DNA from: Acidobacteriota bacterium
GTDB taxonomy: Bacteria; Acidobacteriota; Blastocatellia; Pyrinomonadales; Pyrinomonadaceae
NCBI GenBank assembly: GCA_963169175.1
Contig: CAUJFK010000325.1
Span: 1 to 12,151 of the forward strand
Direction of reading: 5' to 3'
DNA: 12,151 nucleotides
Shown: positions 1-4,785 of the stretch, piece after piece
Layout of the letters: the number at the start of each line of letters is the position of its first letter
Numbering within the stretch: the stretch's first letter is position 1
The notes under the pieces: generated by a model
What the model was told of the DNA's origin: nothing
The model's database searches: none
What the model saw: only the letters and a program-made list of their open reading frames with translations
Translations under genes and position numbers: made by a program

Positions 1-637
1 GGCTATAACATACTTTCCGCTGCTTGCCGCGGTGTTCTTTCTTTCCGGAATCAAGATACGTTACGTCGTCATTCTGACCGTTGCGATAGCCGTGCTGGTG
101 CCCGCGGCGTATATGATCGGCGTCAAGACGGGCAAGATCAAACGCTATCAGCAGGAGCGCATCAACGCGATCATCGACCCCGATTCGGTCGACCCGCGCG
201 GCTATGGTTACCACACCATCCAATCCGTAATAACGGTGGGCAAAGGCGGGCTTTCGGGCATCAAAGGTGACTCGGAAACGTCGCAGAGCGTTCTGAAGTT
301 TTTGCCGGAGCCGCAGACCGATTTTATCTTTGCCGTGACGGCCGAGAATACCGGATTTATTGGATGCGTTTCGCTTCTACTGGCATATGCGCTGCTGCTG
401 TCCCGACTGATCTCCGGCGCCCGCGAGGCGAACGACCGGCCGGCAATGCTTGTGATCATGGCGATCGTTACGGCGATGTCGTTCCAGATATTTATCAATG
501 TTGGAATGGCACTTGGCTTTCTGCCTGTGATCGGCGTACCGCTGCCTTTGATGAGCGCGGGATTGTCCGCAATATTGACCACGTTTATCGCGATAGGATT
601 TGCGGTCAGTATCAGAATGCGGCGGTTTGTGAATTAG
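1..637 (+). CDS. rodA: RodA/FtsW-family SEDS peptidoglycan glycosyltransferase, 3' part only
   Basis: This is the C-terminal 211 residues of a SEDS-family membrane protein, read in frame from base 2; the 5' end lies outside the window. SEDS proteins polymerise glycan strands from lipid II at the inner membrane, and RodA does so during cell elongation. Visible signatures are the segment GYGYHTIQSVITVGKGGLSG, then FLPEPQTDFIFAV, then FINVGMALGFLPVIGVPLPL, with hydrophobic helices between them. The Asp of TDFIF (codon 320-322), which corresponds to the catalytic Asp of the family, is kept. Two departures are visible: the usual His before TDFIF is Gln, and the nearly invariant SYGGSS after VPLPL reads SAGLSA (554-571). 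Family length is about 370 residues, so roughly 160 are missing. RodA rather than FtsW is favoured by the GYHTIQS and GVPLPL wording, but this is not certain. The next gene starts 49 nt downstream and is also a peptidoglycan synthase. Confidence 0.88.
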   Translation, partial: AITYFPLLAAVFFLSGIKIRYVVILTVAIAVLVPAAYMIGVKTGKIKRYQQERINAIIDPDSVDPRGYGYHTIQSVITVGKGGLSGIKGDSETSQSVLKFLPEPQTDFIFAVTAENTGFIGCVSLLLAYALLLSRLISGAREANDRPAMLVIMAIVTAMSFQIFINVGMALGFLPVIGVPLPLMSAGLSAILTTFIAIGFAVSIRMRRFVN

Positions 638-686
638 GAATGCGGGCGTTTAGCCGGTTAGGATAGAGAATACGCGGAGTTTTGTT

Positions 687-3236
687 ATGTCGAGAGATGT
701 TAAGAGGATACGAGAAACCGAGGTTGGTTCCCGGCCCGCAAAGAACGGGCGCGGGCTCGTAAAGCTGGTCTGGCTGTTTGCAGCATTGCTGCTTGCGGTG
801 ACCGCGGGCGGGCTTACCGGCGTACTCGCATCATATTACCTCAATAACTCGCGTTACGCCGTCGAGGTTTCGGCCCTCGCAACTTATCGTCCGCCGCAGG
901 TGACCACCATCTATGCCGACGACGGCGAGACAGTGCTTGCCGAATTTGCCATCGAAAAACGTATTCCGATAAAGGAAAAAGATATTCCTCAAAATGTCGA
1001 AGATGCGTTGATCGCGGTCGAGGACAACCGTTTCTACGATCATATAGGCATTGACCCGTATCGAATTCTGGGCGTGGTTTTCAAGAATCTCACGACCGGG
1101 CGTGTGGAAGGCGGTTCCACTATCACCCAGCAGTTGGCCAAGAATCTCTTTCTCTACAAAGACCAGACCTATGTCCGCAAGATCAATGAATGGGCGGTCG
1201 CCGTGCAGATCGAGCGGTTTTACACCAAGCGCCAGATCCTGGAAATGTATATGAACTACGTTTTCCTCGGCGCCGGTGCATATGGTTTTGAGGCCGGCTC
1301 GCGGACGTATTTTGGCAAATCGCTGAACGAACTGAGCCTTGAGGAAGCCGCCCTGCTTGCGGCGATCCCGAAATCGCCTGAGTATTCGCCTACTCGAAAT
1401 ATGGACAAGGCGAAGGCCCGGCGCGATATTGTGCTCGACCAGATGACGAAGTATTTCCCCGACCGCTATTCGCAGGCCGAGGTTGATGCCGCAAAGGCCA
1501 AGCCGATCAAGCTGGCGGATACGGCATATTATCAGGCGCTGCCGAAATCGACCGCCTGGGATTATCCGGTCGAAGAGATCCGCAAATATCTTGAGGACAA
1601 GTACACAACACGCGTGGCACAGGGCGGGTTGAAAGTATATACCACGATCAATGTCGAAGCACAGAAGATCGCAACCCGCGTGATACGCGAGCGCCTGCGT
1701 GCCTATGACAAAGGCCGGGCGTGGCGGTCAGACTATCAGAATATCCTCGTTGACCCGGAAGGCGAGGCAATAACAGACCCGAAGGATATCGAAAAAGCTC
1801 TAAATTCGTATAAGCACGCCGACTGGTACGGTGACGAGTATGAAGAAGGCGAATATATCAAAGGCCTGGTAGTGAAGGCCAATCCCGGCGCCGATGAGGT
1901 CGGAGTCCGCTTTGGCAAATTCAAGGCCGTGGTCGGAGCGAAGAACATGGGCCGCAGCGGCAAGCGCGCGAAAGATGAACTGAAACCCGGGATGCTCGCC
2001 GAATTCCTGGTTGAAAAAGTAGATCAGCAAAACAAGACGCTGCAGGTGCAGCTTTCGCAGGTGCCTGAGGTACAGGCTTCGATCGTGACCATCGATGCTC
2101 ACACCGGCGAGGTTGTGGCGATGGTCGGCGGCTACGATTTTCACACAAGCAAATTCAACAATGCCACACAGGGCCTTCGGCAAACAGGTTCAAGCTATAA
2201 GCCATTTATCTATACCGCCGCGGTCGAAGATGGGATGACGCCCGATATGCTGGTCAGCGGTGCGCCGATAAAACGCGGCGGCTGGCAGCCGCATAATTAC
2301 GACGGCAGCCTAAGCCACCCGAACGTGCCGATGAAGATCGCACTGGCAAAATCGTACAACCTGGCGGCCGTCCACTTGCTTGAACAGGTAGGCATCCAGT
2401 CAGGGGCGCAGATGGTTCGTCGATTCGGCATCACAAATCCGATGGCGCCAAGCCTGCCATCCGCATTGGGCGCCAGCGAGGCATCACTTATTGAAATGGT
2501 CTCAGCCTATTCGGCATTTCCGAACAAGGGTGTCCGCATCGCCCCGCATCTTATCCGTAAAGTTTACAGCCGGGACGGAACGCTGCTTGAAGAGTTTGAT
2601 AATTCAAACTCGCGGGTGACAAGTGAATACGTTGCATTGACGATGGTCGATATGATGCGCGGTGTGACGGCGGGCGGCGGGACCGCTCCGGGAGCGAGCG
2701 CAGCAGGCCAACCGCTCGCGGGCAAAACCGGCACGGTCAACGATCATACCGACGTTTGGTTCATCGGCTATACGCCTGAATATGTTACAGGTGTCTGGAT
2801 GGGAAATCCGGAAAAGAAAGAGAACCTCGGCGGCGGAATGACTGGCGGCCACGGAGCGTTGCCTTATTTTAACTCCTTTATGAATGCCTTCATGAAGGGC
2901 AAGCCGATCGAACGATTCCCTGAAGCGCCGGCAATGCCCGCGGAGATCCGTTCGCTGATGGAGCGCAACAAGCGCGAAGAGCTTGAGAAGCTTGAAAAAG
3001 CCGAACAGGCCGGCATCCGCTCCGGGGCGTTGACCAAGCCGACACCGGGAACCGACGTTGCGGATCCGGGAACGCCGTCCGGCGACACCGGCGAAACAAC
3101 CAAGCAGCCAGCCCTGCCTGACGATCCGCCGCCGCTTCGCCCGCCCGGTGAACAAAAGCCGCCTGTTCGAAAGGCCGAGCCCTCTGAGGACAAACCCGAA
3201 GGTACAAAGCCAAAGGGCAAAAAGGGAGATGCATGA
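687..3236 (+). CDS. mrcA: Class A penicillin-binding protein (PBP1A-like), bifunctional transglycosylase/transpeptidase
   Basis: An 849-residue inner-membrane enzyme that polymerises glycan strands and cross-links their peptides in the periplasm. A short basic cytoplasmic tail is followed by one membrane anchor at about 25-50. The GT51 domain spans about 70-245: EDNRFYDHIGID holds the catalytic Glu112, GGSTITQQLAKN is at 142-153, and KRQILEMYMN is at 181-190. Residues 340-460 look like the OB-type linker of PBP1A. The transpeptidase domain (about 465-735) has SSYK with nucleophile Ser502 and Lys505, SYN at 556-558 and KTGT at 680-683, so both activities appear intact. The tail after about 755 is Lys/Glu- then Pro-rich and probably disordered. 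The start is supported by GGAG at 676-679, 7 nt before the ATG. It follows rodA by 49 nt, suggesting co-transcription. No convincing terminator lies just downstream. Called mrcA/ponA class by domain order; the exact paralogue is not provable here. Confidence 0.95.
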   Translation: MSRDVKRIRETEVGSRPAKNGRGLVKLVWLFAALLLAVTAGGLTGVLASYYLNNSRYAVEVSALATYRPPQVTTIYADDGETVLAEFAIEKRIPIKEKDIPQNVEDALIAVEDNRFYDHIGIDPYRILGVVFKNLTTGRVEGGSTITQQLAKNLFLYKDQTYVRKINEWAVAVQIERFYTKRQILEMYMNYVFLGAGAYGFEAGSRTYFGKSLNELSLEEAALLAAIPKSPEYSPTRNMDKAKARRDIVLDQMTKYFPDRYSQAEVDAAKAKPIKLADTAYYQALPKSTAWDYPVEEIRKYLEDKYTTRVAQGGLKVYTTINVEAQKIATRVIRERLRAYDKGRAWRSDYQNILVDPEGEAITDPKDIEKALNSYKHADWYGDEYEEGEYIKGLVVKANPGADEVGVRFGKFKAVVGAKNMGRSGKRAKDELKPGMLAEFLVEKVDQQNKTLQVQLSQVPEVQASIVTIDAHTGEVVAMVGGYDFHTSKFNNATQGLRQTGSSYKPFIYTAAVEDGMTPDMLVSGAPIKRGGWQPHNYDGSLSHPNVPMKIALAKSYNLAAVHLLEQVGIQSGAQMVRRFGITNPMAPSLPSALGASEASLIEMVSAYSAFPNKGVRIAPHLIRKVYSRDGTLLEEFDNSNSRVTSEYVALTMVDMMRGVTAGGGTAPGASAAGQPLAGKTGTVNDHTDVWFIGYTPEYVTGVWMGNPEKKENLGGGMTGGHGALPYFNSFMNAFMKGKPIERFPEAPAMPAEIRSLMERNKREELEKLEKAEQAGIRSGALTKPTPGTDVADPGTPSGDTGETTKQPALPDDPPPLRPPGEQKPPVRKAEPSEDKPEGTKPKGKKGDA

Positions 3237-3377
3237 TCACCTTTGCGGCTCATGCAAAGATTACTAAGCGAAAGTAAATTCTAGAACTCTGCGCGCAACC
3301 TGTGTCCCTATTCGGCTTGGCTGATTTCTACCTGCATTTTGAGTTTCGAGCAATAATGAAGGCGCCGCCGCGCGGGC

Positions 3378-3406
3378 TTGACTGTGTCGTCGCCCGGAAT
3401 TAATCT
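3378..3406 (+). promoter_or_regulatory. Candidate sigma70 promoter for the 78-residue ORF
   Basis: TTGACT at 3378-3383 and TAATCT at 3401-3406 are separated by exactly 17 nt. The -35 box is close to consensus (5 of 6) and the -10 is weaker (3 of 6). Transcription would start near 3412, giving a leader of about 35 nt before the ATG at 3448. Confidence 0.45.
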
Positions 3407-3447
3407 GAGCAAAACACCCAGTTTTAACCACGCTCAGGAGACAAGAA

Positions 3448-3684
3448 ATGACCACCGCGACGGCCCGTGACGACAGATCGAGTGTTGAGACAATTTTGAG
3501 TCACTTGACACCAAGGGACAGTGCCCTGGGCGGCTATCTGGTCACCGGTTCCCGCGACGAATATGACCGCTTGCTTCTCGCCGCGATCAAAGGAAAGATC
3601 CCCGAAGAACTTACCCTTTGCCGCTCCGGCATGAAGCTCGGGCAAAAGCGCATAATTCCACCCGACAGCATTCTCTTTGATTGA
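3448..3684 (+). CDS. Small hypothetical protein, 78 residues
   Basis: I do not recognise this protein. It is soluble, without signal peptide or membrane segment. It has a polar N-terminus, a central stretch SRDEYDRLLLAAIKGKIPEE (35-54) likely to be helical, and a C-terminal piece containing the single Cys (Cys58) and ending IIPPDSILFD. Reality is supported by a textbook ribosome binding site (AGGAG at 3436-3440, 7 nt before ATG), a plausible promoter at 3378-3406 and a possible hairpin terminator at 3707-3740. It therefore looks like a monocistronic small gene rather than part of the PBP1A unit. Another open frame on the opposite strand (3424-3711) has no ribosome binding site or protein-like character that I can see. 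The function cannot be named. Confidence 0.55.
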   Translation: MTTATARDDRSSVETILSHLTPRDSALGGYLVTGSRDEYDRLLLAAIKGKIPEELTLCRSGMKLGQKRIIPPDSILFD

Positions 3685-3706
3685 GACACACCCAAGACAA
3701 TAAAAT

Positions 3707-3740
3707 GGCATGTGCAGAATTCCGCAAATGCCCTATTTTA
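3707..3740 (+). terminator. Weak intrinsic terminator after the small ORF
   Basis: GGCATGTGC (3707-3715) pairs with GCAAATGCC (3724-3732) in a 9-position stem with one G-A mismatch and an 8-nt loop, followed by CTATTTTA. A flanking TAAAAT/ATTTTA pair could lengthen the stem. The T tract is short, so termination would be modest. The hairpin sits 22 nt after the stop codon. Confidence 0.4.
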
Positions 3741-3793
3741 AAGATCTGTTTCTAGTCCTTCCCAAATAAATCTCATTGGTATTGCGTACATTG

Positions 3794-3862
3794 CGGCTGA
3801 TTGCAAGTTCAAGGTACGGCTGATTGTTACTTTACCGTACGGCTGATTGCGATCTCCTTCAC
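3794..3862. repeat. Three degenerate repeats with an exact 23-bp period
   Basis: The 10-mer CGGCTGATTG occurs at 3794-3803, 3817-3826 and 3840-3849, each start exactly 23 bp from the previous one. The first two units match at 17 of 23 positions and both end in GTA; the third keeps only the core. The repeat lies in the 358-nt gap between the small ORF and the tRNA gene. Apart from this repeat and the two terminator hairpins at the edges of the gap, I see nothing gene-like between 3685 and 4042. Function unknown: decayed tandem repeat or protein-binding sites. Confidence 0.7.
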
Positions 3863-3971
3863 CGGGATCCTTACACTTCAGGGGTCTGATCGGCAAATGA
3901 AGCTAACAAAACATGGAAAGTTTTAGGAGAAAGCAGATTCTCATTCAAAATTTGGCGCACTGCTGGCACAC

Positions 3972-4005
3972 AAAACCAAAAAAGACGGCTCCGGTTGCCG
4001 TCTTT
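3972..4005 (-). terminator. Intrinsic terminator of the tRNA gene
   Basis: A perfect 9-bp stem, AAAGACGGC (3981-3989) with GCCGTCTTT (3997-4005), encloses a 7-nt loop. On the minus strand it is followed by a run of six or more Ts, then GG and more Ts. It lies 37 nt downstream of the 3' end of the minus-strand tRNA. On the plus strand the following bases are TCC-rich, so it is best read as a minus-strand terminator. Confidence 0.8.
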
Positions 4006-4042
4006 CCTTCTCGCTAAGTTGCTGTAGGTGCTTTAGTAAAAG

Positions 4043-4119
4043 TGGTGGCGGGGGGGAGGATCGAACTCCCGACCTTGGGGTTATGAATCCCACGCTCTAA
4101 CCATCTGAGCTACCCAGCC
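4043..4119 (-). tRNA. tRNA-Met (anticodon CAT)
   Basis: Read on the minus strand, 77 nt including an encoded CCA fold as a tRNA. The acceptor strands are GGCTGGG and CCCCGCC, the D-stem GCTC/GAGC, the anticodon loop TTCATAA, the variable loop AGGTC, and the T-arm GGGAG-TTCGATC-CTCCC. The discriminator base is A. The anticodon is CAT. Pair 1-72 is G-C, so this is not the initiator, which has a mismatch there; an elongator tRNA-Met is most likely. A tRNA-Ile2 whose CAT is modified to lysidine cannot be excluded from sequence alone. Two non-canonical pairs are seen: U4-C69 in the acceptor stem and A31-C39 at the base of the anticodon loop. Promoter and terminator both flank it, so it is a single-gene unit. 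Confidence 0.93.
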
Positions 4120-4130
4120 GTGGATAGTAG

Positions 4131-4159
4131 ATTATAGACCAGCGGATTCGAAAATCAAA
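4131..4159 (-). promoter_or_regulatory. Sigma70 promoter of the tRNA gene
   Basis: On the minus strand a perfect TATAAT (plus-strand 4131-4136) lies 16 nt from TTGATT (4153-4158), or 17 nt from TTTGAT (4154-4159). The start site would fall near 4124, only a few bases before the mature tRNA 5' end at 4119. Confidence 0.75.
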
Positions 4160-4189
4160 CTTATAGAGCGGGGCGTTAGAGGTGGAGTT

Positions 4190-4381
4190 TGAATTCTTGG
4201 TGAACTTCGTGTGTTCCCTTTGTGAGCTCTTTGTTGAAAAAAAGAAGCCAAGCGCATCCGGCTTTCGCCACCCGCGAAAAACACGGATCAAGAAATGAAA
4301 CCTGCGAAACAAGGATCCTATGGATCGGAACATATTTTGAATAAATCCTGGGCTCAATACCATATTTGAGTTCACGGCTGT
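4190..4381. other. Gene-free stretch with a possible relic of the CACAAAG-type repeat
   Basis: Between the tRNA promoter and the rng promoter I find no credible gene. On the minus strand, roughly 4235-4190, the sequence carries CACAAAGG and CACGAAGTT words spaced like those of the tandem repeat at 11735-11780, and a TCCGTGTTT word lies nearby (as it also does near 11680). The remainder, about 4280-4381, is AT-rich and featureless up to the promoter. Confidence 0.35.
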
Positions 4382-4408
4382 TTTACATTTACAAAAATTT
4401 GTTATACT
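4382..4408 (+). promoter_or_regulatory. Extended -10 promoter upstream of rng
   Basis: TATACT at 4403-4408 is preceded by TG one base upstream (4400-4401), giving an extended -10 element. A TTTACA at 4382-4387 sits 15 nt upstream (TTTTAC at 16 nt); this short spacing is tolerable with an extended -10. Start would be near 4415, leaving a leader of about 370 nt before the rng ATG. Confidence 0.5.
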
Positions 4409-4414
4409 ACAAAA

Positions 4415-4785
4415 CGGTTTGCTGCGGATCGGTATGAGTCTGTGAGTAAAGGCAAACTGAAAGGATCTTAGACGTTCCCGGATAAGTTCGGGTAAACAGA
4501 TTTTCTGGGTCGAGCGCGGTTTTGGTATTCAAAACATGTGCTCCCTAAGCTGCAAGACGGTTTTAGGCCGTTCAGCTTTTAATTCCTGCGTGACAATCTA
4601 CAAAGTCCATTGTTTTGGAACTTGCTTCCAAAGCCAATTCCTTAAGTTTAACAACGCGTAGAATCTGTTCGTCCGGTTCTACCGGATCGAGGTATGCACA
4701 GGTCCAGCCAGTTTCCTGCATCCACGGAAGCCATCCGCGAAAGCGAACGACCGAAATTAGAATCGAGGGAAATACACAATTGAAT
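4415..4785 (+). promoter_or_regulatory. Long structured 5' leader of rng
   Basis: About 370 nt between the predicted start site and the RNase E/G ATG hold several perfect hairpins. They are CCCGGA/TTCGGG with a 4-nt loop (4477-4492), the terminator-like hairpin at 4547-4580, TTTGGAA/TTCCAAA with a 5-nt loop (4614-4632), and TCCGGT/ACCGGA with a 3-nt loop (4672-4686). A nine-codon open frame starting GTG and ending TAG spans 4442-4471, without a convincing ribosome binding site. In E. coli the rne leader is similarly long (about 360 nt) and mediates autoregulation by RNase E. A similar role here is an inference by analogy, not a match to a known RNA family. Confidence 0.45.
4547..4580 (+). terminator. 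Terminator-like hairpin inside the rng leader
   Basis: AAGCTG (4547-4552) pairs with CAGCTT (4573-4578), and inside it GACGG (4556-4560) pairs with CCGTT (4568-4572), with a CAA bulge and a 7-nt loop. That makes 11 pairs, followed by TTTT then AATTCC. It could attenuate transcription into rng, or end a separate RNA of about 165 nt started at the promoter near 4403. Confidence 0.5.

Noticed and set aside
3241..3259. CTTTGC/GCAAAG hairpin just after the PBP1A stop as a terminator
   Set aside because: Only 6 bp, with no following T tract on the plus strand.
3424..3711. Minus-strand 95-residue frame opposite the small ORF
   Set aside because: No ribosome binding site or promoter was seen; the plus-strand frame has both.
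4097..4375. Minus-strand 92-residue frame over the tRNA promoter
   Set aside because: It overlaps the tRNA gene and its promoter and looks like chance coding.
4451..4492. GGCAAAC followed by GAAAGGA, suggestive of a cyclic-di-GMP-I riboswitch
   Set aside because: The rest of the aptamer core, notably GACGCAAAGC and the second stem, is missing; only short word matches remain.
4415..4580. 6S RNA or another known housekeeping RNA
   Set aside because: Length is suitable, but the 5' and 3' ends are not complementary in the way 6S requires, and no SRP, tmRNA or RNase P core motifs are present.
4615..4785. N-terminal extension of the RNase E/G gene starting at TTG 4615
   Set aside because: The frame is open, but the 57 extra residues look non-protein-like, have no ribosome binding site and precede a clear family N-terminus (MSKEMIVSVNGREK). 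The same DNA forms hairpins of the leader.
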